Origin: Halomonas faecis
Lineage (GTDB): Bacteria > Pseudomonadota > Gammaproteobacteria > Pseudomonadales > Halomonadaceae
Direction: 5' to 3'
DNA length: 64,000 nt
Assembly (NCBI RefSeq): GCF_010993975.1
Contig: NZ_JAACZO010000005.1
Span: 30,408 to 94,407, forward strand
Below the pieces are notes generated by a model, which was not told where the DNA came from, did not search any database, and saw only the letters and a list, made by a program, of their open reading frames with translations. Below are positions 44,302-52,151 of this stretch, piece after piece. The stretch's first letter is position 1. Every line of letters begins with the position of its first letter. The position numbers were made by a program, and so were the translations under genes.

Positions 44302-45126
44302 TCAGCGACCGACCACCCGGCGGGCCTTCTCCAGCGCCAGGGTGGCACGCTCCAGGGCGCTGACCCCCTGCTGGCGCAACCTATCGGTGGGAATCTCGAG
44401 GCTCAGTGGCACATCACGAGGAATGACGTGCAGCAAGCCGCGCAGGTCGGTCTGGCCGTCGCCCGGGAAACGCCGCTCGCTGCGGGCCTCGTGCAGGATC
44501 TCGTCCAGGCTCGCGGGTATCGGGCCCGGCACGTCGCATAGCTGCACGTAGCGCAGCCAGTCGGCGGGTAGCTGGGCCAGCTCCTCGATACGGCTGCGGG
44601 AGCGGTCGAAGTGGAAGGCGTCGACCAGCAGGCAGGCGTTGTCGTGGCCGGCGGCGCGCGCTGCAGCGACGATGCGGTACGCCTCCGCGAGGTTCTTCAC
44701 CCTGGTCCAGGGCATGAATTCCAGATGCGGGTGGAGCCCGTAGGGGCGGGCCAGCTCGCACAGGGCGGCGAAGTTGTCGGTCTGGCGGCTCACGTCGTCA
44801 TCGTTGCCGGCCACGAGAACTTCGCTGGCTCCGAGCTCCGCGCCCACCTCCATGACGGCGGTGAAATCCGACCGTACCCGGGTTGTGGGCTTGAGCCGCA
44901 GGATCTCGATATCGAGAACCTGGAGGCCGGTGTCGCGGAGGCGCCGGCAGGTCGCGCGCCGCAGGGCGCTATCGGTGATCAGCGGAAAGCTGGGTTCGCT
45001 ATCCGTGGCCGGAATCGGGCGCAGGCCGACAGCGTGATAGCCCGCGCGGGCGGCGGTTTCCACCATTTCGGGCGGCGAGAGTTCGAGCACGGTCAGGGCG
45101 GCGAGGGAGAAGCGGCGTTCACTCAT
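44302..45126 (-). CDS. Sugar phosphate isomerase/epimerase-like TIM-barrel protein
   Basis: A 274-residue xylose-isomerase-like TIM barrel (AP-endonuclease 2 fold). Sequence elements such as A-A-R-A-G-Y-H-A-V-G-L-R-P near residue 25, H-P-H-L-E-F-M-P-W near residue 141 and L-L-V-D-A-F-H-F near residue 174 supply the likely metal ligands (E, D, H). The fold is shared with AsbF/QuiC-type dehydroshikimate dehydratases, inosose dehydratases and IolE-like enzymes, so dehydration or epimerisation of a cyclic polyol is plausible. Its start overlaps the flavoprotein stop by eight bases, showing a tight functional pair. True reaction unknown. Confidence 0.8.
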   Translation of the reverse strand: MSERRFSLAALTVLELSPPEMVETAARAGYHAVGLRPIPATDSEPSFPLITDSALRRATCRRLRDTGLQVLDIEILRLKPTTRVRSDFTAVMEVGAELGASEVLVAGNDDDVSRQTDNFAALCELARPYGLHPHLEFMPWTRVKNLAEAYRIVAAARAAGHDNACLLVDAFHFDRSRSRIEELAQLPADWLRYVQLCDVPGPIPASLDEILHEARSERRFPGDGQTDLRGLLHVIPRDVPLSLEIPTDRLRQQGVSALERATLALEKARRVVGR

Positions 45127-46867
45127 GGGCGGCAGTCTCGCTTGGCGTATCGGCGTCGAAAGAGGGCTGGGGCTGGCTGGCAACATGCAGGCCAGCGAGG
45201 TAGCCGAAGGTCATGGCCGGACCGAGATTGATGCCGCCGGCCGGGTAGTGGCCGCCCATGATGCTCGCCATGTCGGTGCCCGCGGCGTAGAGCCCGGCGA
45301 CCGGTTCCCCCTCCGCATCGAGCACCTGGGCGTGTGCGTTGGTCTTGAGGCCGGCGAAGGTGCCGAAGCAGCCGGGCACCACCTTGATGGCGTAGAAGGG
45401 GCCCTCGTCGAGGGGGGCCACGCACGGATTGGGGTGGTGGGCCGGGTCGCCCTGCTTGCGGTTGTAGAGGGTGGATCCGCGGCCGAACTCGGGATCCTCG
45501 CCGTGGCGGGCATGCGCGTTGTAGGCGGCGACGGTGCGCTCGAGACCTGCCGCGTCGATGTCGCAGGCCTCGGCCAGCTCCCGCAGCGAGCGGCCGCGCT
45601 TGAGATACCCCATCTTGATCCAGTGCTTGAAGGGCACCGGCGCCGGACGGGTGATGCCGAGGCCATAGCGGCGCTGGAAGCGGTGGGTGCAGACCAGCCA
45701 GGAGCAGATTTCCTCGCCTTCCGGTACCGCTTTGACCATGGCGTCGACATAGTCGTAGTAGCCGTGAGCCTCGTTGACGAAGCGCTGGCCGCTTTTCAGT
45801 ACGCCGATGAGGCCGGGCTTGCCGCGGTCGATGATGTGCGGAAAGTGGCCGACGTGGCCGTCCTTGTAGGGGACCACCGAGACCGGGGCCCAGGCCGCCG
45901 GCGAGTAGAGGGAGGTGTCCACCACCCCGCCCACCGACTCGCCCAGGCGCAGGCCGTCGCCGCTCGCCGCGGGGGGCGGCAGCGGCCAGTGCTCCTCGCC
46001 GGTGGGCGTGCGCGGGAAGAGCTCGCGGCGCCGCGCGACGTCCCAGGGAAAGCCGCCAGAGGCGAGCACCACCCCGCGCCGCGCGGTCAGGGTCACCTCG
46101 CCCGCGGGGGCGTCGACCACCACGCCGCAGACCCGCTTGCCCTCCCGGATCAGGCGTTTCGCGGGCGAGGCGACCCGCGTCTCGACGCCCAGCGCATCGG
46201 CGGAGTGGGCCAGCCGGCCGACCAGTGCCACCCCGTTGACGAGCTGCATGGCGCGGCCGTAGCGCGCCAGGTCAAGGAGGTGGCGGCTGAAGCGCTTGGT
46301 GACGTGCCAGGCGGACCTGAGCGAGCGCGTCATGGTCAGGAAGGCCATGAGGTCCGCGCCGGCCTGGATGGGCATGCCCAGAAAGGCGGTCTCCGGCATG
46401 GTCTTGCGCAGCTTTTCGAGAGTGGCGCTGTCGAGTGCGCGGGCGTCGAAGGGCGCAGCAATCACCGAACGCCCGCCGCTGCCGGCCCCGGGGGTGTCGC
46501 CGTGGATGTCAGGGATGGCGTTGCCGTCGGCGAACTGCAGGGCGGTCTCGTCGTGGAAGAACGCGACCATCGCCGGGGCCCCGGCGAGGAAGGCGTCGAT
46601 CTTGCAGGGGGCGTAGCGCTCGCCCAGCTCGTGGCGCAGATAGGTGCGTACCGTTTCCGCGTCCTCGCGGATGCCGGCGGCGCGGGCCAGAGGGTTGAGT
46701 GGCGTCCACATCCAACCGCCGGACCAGGCGGTGGCACCGCCCAGCACCGGGTCTTTCTCGACCACGGCCACCGACAGGCCGTGGTAGGCGGCGGTGACGG
46801 CGGCAGCGAGCCCAGCCGCGCCGGAGCCCACCACCACCAGGTCGTAGTCGTGCCGTGTCTCGGCCAT
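45119..46867 (-). CDS. KstD/flavocytochrome-c-like FAD-dependent dehydrogenase
   Basis: A 582-residue flavoprotein of the FAD-binding 2 family. The N-terminal V-V-V-G-S-G-A-A-G-L-A-A-A binds FAD and the C-terminal G-G-H-Y-P-A-G-G-I-N-L-G-P-A matches the glycine-rich motif of 3-ketosteroid-delta1-dehydrogenases and fumarate-reductase-like enzymes. Such proteins introduce or reduce a C=C bond next to a ketone. With a neighbouring isomerase-like protein and the quinate/pca genes, the substrate may be a cyclohexane- or hydroaromatic-type acid; this is inference. GAGG six bases before ATG fixes the start; the frame is open further upstream, overlapping the AEC gene out of frame. A 23-base operator lies 32 bases upstream. 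Confidence 0.85.
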   Translation of the reverse strand: MAETRHDYDLVVVGSGAAGLAAAVTAAYHGLSVAVVEKDPVLGGATAWSGGWMWTPLNPLARAAGIREDAETVRTYLRHELGERYAPCKIDAFLAGAPAMVAFFHDETALQFADGNAIPDIHGDTPGAGSGGRSVIAAPFDARALDSATLEKLRKTMPETAFLGMPIQAGADLMAFLTMTRSLRSAWHVTKRFSRHLLDLARYGRAMQLVNGVALVGRLAHSADALGVETRVASPAKRLIREGKRVCGVVVDAPAGEVTLTARRGVVLASGGFPWDVARRRELFPRTPTGEEHWPLPPPAASGDGLRLGESVGGVVDTSLYSPAAWAPVSVVPYKDGHVGHFPHIIDRGKPGLIGVLKSGQRFVNEAHGYYDYVDAMVKAVPEGEEICSWLVCTHRFQRRYGLGITRPAPVPFKHWIKMGYLKRGRSLRELAEACDIDAAGLERTVAAYNAHARHGEDPEFGRGSTLYNRKQGDPAHHPNPCVAPLDEGPFYAIKVVPGCFGTFAGLKTNAHAQVLDAEGEPVAGLYAAGTDMASIMGGHYPAGGINLGPAMTFGYLAGLHVASQPQPSFDADTPSETAAHE

Positions 46868-46898
46868 GGGTGCCTCGTTTGGAATGGTGTTTAGCATT

Positions 46899-46921
46899 AA
46901 AGTAGAACAATGTTCCACTTT
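46899..46921. promoter_or_regulatory. 23-base near-perfect palindrome before the flavoprotein gene
   Basis: Arms AAAGT and ACTTT flank GAACA-A-TGTTC, with a single mismatch between arms (A against C). The core reads GGAAC-ATT-GTTCT on the minus strand, close to the GGAAC-N3-GTTCC site before quiC. It lies 32-54 bases upstream of the start codon, covering the likely promoter. Confidence 0.65.
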
Positions 46922-46989
46922 ATGGCAATACCCCGATGCACTTCGCGCACTCTTCCGTGCACGTTGCAAGCAGCGGCGCTGTCGGCGGA

Positions 46990-47940
46990 TCAGGGCGGCA
47001 GCAGGCCGGCGAGGTGCAGCAGCCCGATGGTCACGCTGAGGGTCACGAAGGAGAACAGGGTGGCGACCATCAGGGCGGCGGCGCCCACGCCGCCCATGCC
47101 AAAGCGCTGTCCGAACAGCGGATAGACGCTGATCATCGGTGCGCAGGCGAAGAGCAGGGCGCCGGTGAGCAGGGTGGGGTCCATCTCCGGCATCAGCAGG
47201 AAGACGCCGAGAACCGCCAGGGGGTGTAGGATGAGCTTGCCGGTGACGATCTGGGCGACATCGCCGAGCAGGCCCTTGACCTGCAGGCGAAACAGCGAGG
47301 CGCCGATCACGAAGAGGGCCGCCGGGCCGGCGGCACTGGCGAGCATGTCGATGGTCCGGGCCAGCGGCCCTGGCACCGGCACGCCCGAGACCGCGATCAC
47401 CACGCCGATCAGCAGGCCGATGAGGACGGGGTTGCGACCCAGGCGCCGGGCGGTCTGGCGCAGGGTCTCGGCGAGGCCTGCGCCGCTCTGGTTGCCCAGC
47501 TCGGCGAGAATCAGCGCCGCGGGAATGATCAGCAGGTTCTCGATCAGCATGTTGAGCGCCAGGAACACTGCGGCCGGCGAGCCCAGCACCATGGCGGCGA
47601 CCGGATAGCCGATAAAGCCGCTGTTGGCGGCGGCCATGCCCAGCGCCTGGATGGCCCCATTGCTCAGCGGCTGGCGCTGCCAGGCGAGGGTCAGCAGCAG
47701 GCCCAAACCGAAGACCGCGAGCGAGCCCAGCCCATAGGCGAGCAGGTACTGGGGGGTGAAGACCTCCTCCAAGGGATTCTGCGTCAGGGCGCGGATCACC
47801 AGCGCCGGCAGGGCGCAGTACATGACGAAGATCCCCACCCCTTGCACCTGTTCGCGGGTGATGATGCGCCCGGCGATGGCCAGGTAGCCAATGGCGATGA
47901 GCAAGAAGATGGGGGTGGTGATGGCGAGGATATCGAGCAC
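46990..47940 (-). CDS. AEC family (auxin efflux carrier-type) permease
   Basis: A 316-residue inner-membrane protein with about ten helices in two halves, as in AEC carriers (YfdV, MdcF). The N-terminal I-F-L-L-I-A-I-G-Y, central N-S-G-F-I-G-Y-P-V near residue 110 and C-terminal half with P-L-F-G-Q-R-F-G are typical. It starts with GTG at 47940, with AAGGAG at good distance. AEC carriers move malonate, malate and related organic acids. It lies between the IclR gene and the flavoprotein operon on the same strand. Confidence 0.85.
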   Translation of the reverse strand: MLDILAITTPIFLLIAIGYLAIAGRIITREQVQGVGIFVMYCALPALVIRALTQNPLEEVFTPQYLLAYGLGSLAVFGLGLLLTLAWQRQPLSNGAIQALGMAAANSGFIGYPVAAMVLGSPAAVFLALNMLIENLLIIPAALILAELGNQSGAGLAETLRQTARRLGRNPVLIGLLIGVVIAVSGVPVPGPLARTIDMLASAAGPAALFVIGASLFRLQVKGLLGDVAQIVTGKLILHPLAVLGVFLLMPEMDPTLLTGALLFACAPMISVYPLFGQRFGMGGVGAAALMVATLFSFVTLSVTIGLLHLAGLLPP

Positions 47941-48017
47941 GGCAGGCTCCTTGCCGACAAGGCGCGGGGCCGTGACGGCCCGTCATCGGGTCTCGGGTCG
48001 CGGCAGCGCCGGGGAAG

Positions 48018-48797
48018 TCAGGGGAAGAGTCGCGACGAGGCGCTCGCCTGGGAGAGCTCCTCGGCCGCGGTCAGCAGCGGCGCGGCCAGGGCGGGCACGC
48101 GTTCGGCGTCGAGGCGCACGCTGGGGCCGGCAATGCTCAGCACGCCGATGGGATGGCCGTCGACCGGGTGGCGCACCAGGGCGGCCATGGCGGCGGTGCC
48201 GGGGCCCATGCTATCGCTCACCCAAGCGTAGCTGCGCGTCCGGGTACGTTGCAGGTGGTCGAGCAGCTCGTCCTTGCTGCGTGGCGCCTGAGGGCCCAGC
48301 GGGTGATCGGTCTCCATCCCCTGGGCCTCCACCAGGGCCAGGGCCTCGGCGTCGTCAAGGCCGGCCAGCCAGGCGTGGCCGCTGGCGGTACAGAACAGCG
48401 GCGCCTCCTTGCCCATGTCCGGGTCGTAGCGCAGGCCGCTGCGCGCCCCCTGGGCCTTGGCGATCCAGGTCAGGCGGCTGCCCTCAATCACCGACAGGCG
48501 TACCAGCTCGCCGCTGGTCTCGGCGAGGCGGTCGAGGATCGGCTGGATGACGTCGCTCGCTCCGGTGCTCGCCAGGTAGCGAAAGCCCAGGGCCATCAGT
48601 CGCGTGGTCAACTGGTAGTGCTGGGTGCGCGGGTCCTGGCGCACGTGGCCGAGGCGGATCAGTTCGTTGCAGATGCGGTGGGCCGCGCTCTTGGGAATGC
48701 CCAGGCGGTCGGCGATGACCAGCAGGGGCAGGCCCTCGGCGTCTTCCGAGAGCGCTTCGAGCACGCCCAGAGTACGTTCGATCAGGCTTCCGGCCAT
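48018..48797 (-). CDS. IclR family transcriptional regulator
   Basis: A 259-residue regulator: N-terminal winged helix (I-E-R-T-L-G-V-L-E-A-L then L-P-L-L-V-I-A-D-R-L-G-I-P-K-S-A-A-H-R, residues 5-40) and C-terminal GAF-like effector domain (residues 80-259). It precedes the AEC permease, flavoprotein, isomerase-like and DMT genes, and a fitting palindrome lies before the flavoprotein gene, so it probably controls that set. A GGGA site is nine bases upstream. The effector is unknown. Confidence 0.9.
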   Translation of the reverse strand: MAGSLIERTLGVLEALSEDAEGLPLLVIADRLGIPKSAAHRICNELIRLGHVRQDPRTQHYQLTTRLMALGFRYLASTGASDVIQPILDRLAETSGELVRLSVIEGSRLTWIAKAQGARSGLRYDPDMGKEAPLFCTASGHAWLAGLDDAEALALVEAQGMETDHPLGPQAPRSKDELLDHLQRTRTRSYAWVSDSMGPGTAAMAALVRHPVDGHPIGVLSIAGPSVRLDAERVPALAAPLLTAAEELSQASASSRLFP

Positions 48798-48827
48798 GAC
48801 GGCTGTCCCTTGGCTGTGAAAATTGCA

Positions 48828-48837
48828 ATTCTAGAAT
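48828..48837. promoter_or_regulatory. Palindrome ATTCTAGAAT before the IclR gene
   Basis: A perfect 10-base palindrome 31 bases upstream of the IclR start, in an AT-rich gap between the two IclR genes. It may be an autoregulatory site, though it differs from the other operators in the island. Confidence 0.35.
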
Positions 48838-48860
48838 CGTGTTTCGAAAAATGCACGTCG

Positions 48861-49652
48861 TCAGCTCACATGCCGCCGGATCTCTTGCGCCTTGGCCTGC
48901 AGCAGCGGCAAGTAGTCGCGCAGCAAGGTGTCGTAGTCGACCCGGGCGGCGTTGGTGCTGATGTTGATGGCGCCAAGTAGCTTGCCGTGGGCGTCGAAGG
49001 CCGGCACGGCGATGGAGCGCAGGCCCGAATCGAGCTCCTGGTCGGCGATGGCGTAGCCTTGCCGGCGCACCTCGAGGAGGCATTGGCGCAGCTCGGCGGT
49101 GTCGGTAATGGTCTTGTCCGTGTAGCGCTCGAGAGTGACCCGCTCGAGGAAAGCGTCGAGCTCGCTGTCGTCGAGCTGGGCGAGCAGCACCCGGCCCATG
49201 GAGGTGTGCGCGGCGGGCAGGCGGGTACCCACCGAGAGGGTGATGGCCATCAGCCGGTGGCGCGAGGCGGAACGGGCGACGTAGATCACCGAGTCGCCGT
49301 CGAGCACGCCCAGCGAGGAGGATTCCCCACACTCGGCGGTGATCTCCTCGAGCACCTGCTGAATCACGCTGCGGTAGTTGTTGGCCGAGAGAAACGCGTA
49401 GCCGAGCTGCAGCACCTTGGGGGCCAGTTCGAAAGAACGGCCTTGCTTGCGCACGTAACCCAGCGCGTGCAGGGTGAGGAGGAAGCGGCGTGCGCGTGCC
49501 CGGTTCATGCCGGTGCGCCCGGCCACTTCGCTGAGGGTCATGCGCGGGTGTGCCTCGTCGAAGGCCAGGACCACCTCGAGGCCGCTGGCCAGCGCCGTGA
49601 CGAAGTCCCGGTCGTCCGGCGTCAACATCTCATCCTGCTCTACTGTTTCCAT
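48861..49652 (-). CDS. pcaR: IclR family regulator PcaR/PcaU
   Basis: A 263-residue IclR-type regulator. The winged helix covers residues 20-75 (M-T-L-S-E-V-A-G-R-T-G-M-N-R-A-R-A-R-R) and the effector domain follows. The R-A-R-A-R-R-F-L-L-T-L recognition region resembles PcaR/PobR/PcaU proteins. It is divergent from pcaB with a GTTCG-type palindrome midway between the starts, the classical layout for an autoregulated PcaU. It most likely responds to protocatechuate or beta-ketoadipate and controls the sites before pcaB, pcaIJ, quiC and tctC. The frame is open to 50357, but the ATG at 49652 is chosen since upstream codons are antisense to pcaB. Confidence 0.85.
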   Translation of the reverse strand: METVEQDEMLTPDDRDFVTALASGLEVVLAFDEAHPRMTLSEVAGRTGMNRARARRFLLTLHALGYVRKQGRSFELAPKVLQLGYAFLSANNYRSVIQQVLEEITAECGESSSLGVLDGDSVIYVARSASRHRLMAITLSVGTRLPAAHTSMGRVLLAQLDDSELDAFLERVTLERYTDKTITDTAELRQCLLEVRRQGYAIADQELDSGLRSIAVPAFDAHGKLLGAINISTNAARVDYDTLLRDYLPLLQAKAQEIRRHVS

Positions 49653-49706
49653 CCTCTGCGGTCCTTTATCGAGTTGCCCGTAATGAGGGCGACGGTCTAG
49701 CCTATT

Positions 49707-49721
49707 GTTCGAAATGCGAAC
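49707..49721. promoter_or_regulatory. PcaR/PcaU-type operator between pcaR and pcaB
   Basis: GTTCGA-AAT-GCGAAC is a near-perfect palindrome placed midway between the divergent starts. Unlike the other three copies, no third half-site is found at 13 bases on either side. Confidence 0.65.
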
Positions 49722-49778
49722 ATTTGTGCAACTATAAGTTGGGATCCTTCGCCTCGTCCACCCATGGGAGTTTTCGTC

Positions 49779-51122
49779 ATGCCTGCCGCGCTGCTTCAGC
49801 ACCCCTTCATGAGCCCCCGTGCCTTGACCGAATGCCAGGCCCAAGCCTTGGTGGAGGCCATGCTGACCTTCGAGCTGGCTCTGGCCGAGGTCCAGGAAGC
49901 CCGAGGCGCCGTACCCGAAGGGGCCGGCCAGCGAATGCGCGACGTTCTGGCCTCTCACCCCTTCGATGTCGAGGCCATCGCCGCCGGTGTCGCCAGCGGC
50001 GGCAATGCGGCGATTCCCTTCGTCAAGCAGGGTCGTGCTGCGTTGCCGGACGATCTCAAGCGTTATTGGCACCAGGGGGCCACGAGCCAGGACGTGCTCG
50101 ACACGGCGTTGATGCTGCTGCTCGAGCCGCGGCTCGCGGCGATCGATGCCCTGCTCGTGCGCTGCCGGACGGCGGCGATTCCGCTGATGCAGCAGCACGC
50201 CGCCACGCCCATGGTAGGGCGCACCCTGATGCAGCAGGCGCTGCCCCTCGCCTTCGGCGTCAAGGTCGCCCACTGGGCGCTGGGGCTCGAACAGGCGCGC
50301 CGTCGACTGGCCGCTGTCGAACTGCCGGTGCAGTTCGGCGGGGCCGTGGGCGTGCACTCTGGTTTAGACGGGCCGGGCTGGGACGACCTGGGTCTCGCTT
50401 GCATGGATGCCCTGGCCGAGCGGCTGGGGCTCGCCGTGCCGGTGCTGCCCTGGCATACCGACCGACAGCCGATCCATGCGCTGGCCACTGCCCTGGATGC
50501 CGTGTCCGGGGCCGCCGAGAAGCTGGCGCTGGATGTCGCCCTGCTCACCCAGACCGAGATCGGCGAGGTGGCGGAGCCGGCCGGTGAAGGGATGGGCGAA
50601 TCCTCCTCCATGCCGCACAAGCGCAACCCGGTGCGCTGTGCGCTGATCCGTGGCGCCGCCCGCCAGGTGCACGGTCACGCCACGGTGATCCTCAATGCCG
50701 CGGCCCAGCCGCTGGAGCGCGGCCTGGGCGAGTGGCACGCCGAGTGGGCGCCGCTCATCGACGCCGCCCTGCTGGTGGAGGGGGCGCTCGAGCAAACCGC
50801 GGTATTGCTCGAAGGGCTCGAGGTGCACCCGGAAGCCATGGCGCGCAACCTGGCGGCCACCGGTGGCGGCATCATGGCCGAACCGGCCTCGAAGCTGCTG
50901 GCACCGGTGCTGGGCCAGGACGCCGCCAAGCGTATCAGTGCCGAGGCCGCCGAGGCGGCGCGCGAGTCGGGTCGCCCCTACGCGGAGGTGCTGGGCGCCC
51001 ATCCCGAAGTGGCGGGCCGCCTCGCGCCCGAGACCTTGGCTCAGACCACGGACCCTGCTTTATACCTTGGTAGCAGCCAGCGGCAGGTCCAGCGTGCCAT
51101 CGCCTGGCTGGAAGAGACGTAA
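49779..51122 (+). CDS. pcaB: 3-carboxy-cis,cis-muconate cycloisomerase PcaB
   Basis: A 447-residue member of the fumarase/aspartase superfamily that closes 3-carboxymuconate to 4-carboxymuconolactone. The superfamily signature G-E-S-S-S-M-P-H-K-R-N-P lies near residue 275. Other elements are H-Q-G-A-T-S-Q-D near residue 98 and P-M-V-G-R-T-L-M-Q-Q-A near residue 145. Start at 49779 is chosen because GGGAG sits eight bases upstream; ATG at 49764 lies inside that site. It is followed by a strong terminator, so pcaB is a unit apart from pcaIJ. Confidence 0.93.
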   Translation: MPAALLQHPFMSPRALTECQAQALVEAMLTFELALAEVQEARGAVPEGAGQRMRDVLASHPFDVEAIAAGVASGGNAAIPFVKQGRAALPDDLKRYWHQGATSQDVLDTALMLLLEPRLAAIDALLVRCRTAAIPLMQQHAATPMVGRTLMQQALPLAFGVKVAHWALGLEQARRRLAAVELPVQFGGAVGVHSGLDGPGWDDLGLACMDALAERLGLAVPVLPWHTDRQPIHALATALDAVSGAAEKLALDVALLTQTEIGEVAEPAGEGMGESSSMPHKRNPVRCALIRGAARQVHGHATVILNAAAQPLERGLGEWHAEWAPLIDAALLVEGALEQTAVLLEGLEVHPEAMARNLAATGGGIMAEPASKLLAPVLGQDAAKRISAEAAEAARESGRPYAEVLGAHPEVAGRLAPETLAQTTDPALYLGSSQRQVQRAIAWLEET

Positions 51123-51154
51123 TGCACTGATGAAAAAGGGAATCGGCGAAATTC

Positions 51155-51185
51155 AAGGGGGAAGGCCAGACCTTCCCCCTTTTTC
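51155..51185 (+). terminator. Rho-independent terminator after pcaB
   Basis: Eleven-base arms (51155-51165 and 51171-51181) with a 5-base loop are followed by a T-run to 51184. This separates pcaB from the pcaIJF unit. Confidence 0.85.
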
Positions 51186-51232
51186 GTTTCGGAGCCGTGG
51201 CGTTTGACGCTTCCCGCTTTGGGGATTAGTTT

Positions 51233-51266
51233 GTTCGTATCACAAACCTATGTTCGCAAAACGAAC
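51233..51266. promoter_or_regulatory. PcaR/PcaU-type operator before pcaI
   Basis: Half-site GTTCGT (51233-51238) is followed after 13 bases by the palindrome GTTCGC-AAA-ACGAAC (51252-51266). It mirrors the tctC and quiC arrangement, with the third half-site on the opposite flank. It lies 64 bases before pcaI. Confidence 0.7.
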
Positions 51267-51329
51267 AAATTGGCGAGCCGGTCGGTCTATTGCCGCTGGC
51301 TCCTGGCGAATCAGCGAGAGGCAACCACA

Positions 51330-52151
51330 ATGGCCGAGATTCTCAGCCTGCATGATGCCGTGGCGCGCTACGTGGAGGATGGCGCCACGGTGGCCATGGA
51401 GGGCTTCACCCATCTCATCCCCTTTGCGGCGGGGCACGAGGTCATCCGCCAGGGCAAGCGCGATCTCACCCTGATCCGCATGACGCCCGATCTGATCTAC
51501 GACCAACTGATCGGTGCCGGCTGCGCCAGGAAGGTGATCTTCTCGTGGGGCGGCAACCCCGGCGTGGGGTCGCTGCATCGCCTGCGCGACGCCGTGGAGA
51601 AGGGCTGGCCACGCCGGATCGAGATCCTCGAGCACAGCCACGCCGCCATGGCCTGCGCCTTCGAGGCGGGCGCGGCGGGCCTGCCGATGGCCGTGCTGCG
51701 CGGCTACGTGGGCAGCGATCTGCCCAAGGTCAACGACCAGATCAAGTTCATCGAGTGCCCCTTCACCGGCGAGCGCCTGGCGGCGGTGCCTTCCATCCGT
51801 CCGGATGTCTCCATCGTCCATGCCCAGAAGGCCGATCGTGCCGGTAACGTTCTGGTGGAAGGCATCATCGGCGTGCAGAAAGAGGCGGTGTTGGCCGCCA
51901 AGCACAGCATCGTCACCGTCGAAGAGGTCGTCGACGAGCTGGACGTCGAACCCAACGCCTGCGTGATCCCCGGCTGGGCGATCAGCGCCATCGCCGTGGC
52001 CGAGCGGGGCTCGCTGCCCTCCTACGCTCACGGCTACTACGACCGCAACAACCGCTTCTACAAGGAGTGGGACGCCATCGCCCGCGACCGCGACGCCTTC
52101 ACCCAGTGGCTCGACGACCACGTCTACAATGCCGGAGGAGCGACCCAATGA
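51330..52151 (+). CDS. pcaI: 3-oxoadipate CoA-transferase subunit A PcaI
   Basis: A 273-residue family I CoA-transferase alpha subunit that with PcaJ moves CoA from succinyl-CoA to 3-oxoadipate. Early motifs D-G-A-T-V-A-M-E-G-F and the G-C-A-R-K-V-I-F-S-W-G-G-N-P-G segment near residue 68 fit this family. It starts behind GAGAGG and ends with a four-base overlap with pcaJ. The subunit is slightly larger than Pseudomonas PcaI (about 230), resembling the CatI/GctA-type form. Confidence 0.9.
   Translation: MAEILSLHDAVARYVEDGATVAMEGFTHLIPFAAGHEVIRQGKRDLTLIRMTPDLIYDQLIGAGCARKVIFSWGGNPGVGSLHRLRDAVEKGWPRRIEILEHSHAAMACAFEAGAAGLPMAVLRGYVGSDLPKVNDQIKFIECPFTGERLAAVPSIRPDVSIVHAQKADRAGNVLVEGIIGVQKEAVLAAKHSIVTVEEVVDELDVEPNACVIPGWAISAIAVAERGSLPSYAHGYYDRNNRFYKEWDAIARDRDAFTQWLDDHVYNAGGATQ

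Noticed and set aside
44302..45126. Naming the isomerase-like protein a second dehydroshikimate dehydratase
   Set aside because: Only the TIM-barrel fold and metal-ligand pattern are shared with QuiC/AsbF; the specificity residues cannot be judged from the sequence alone.
45125..46894. A 589-codon plus-strand frame opposite the flavoprotein
   Set aside because: It lacks any family motif and is the mirror of the strongly supported FAD-binding protein.
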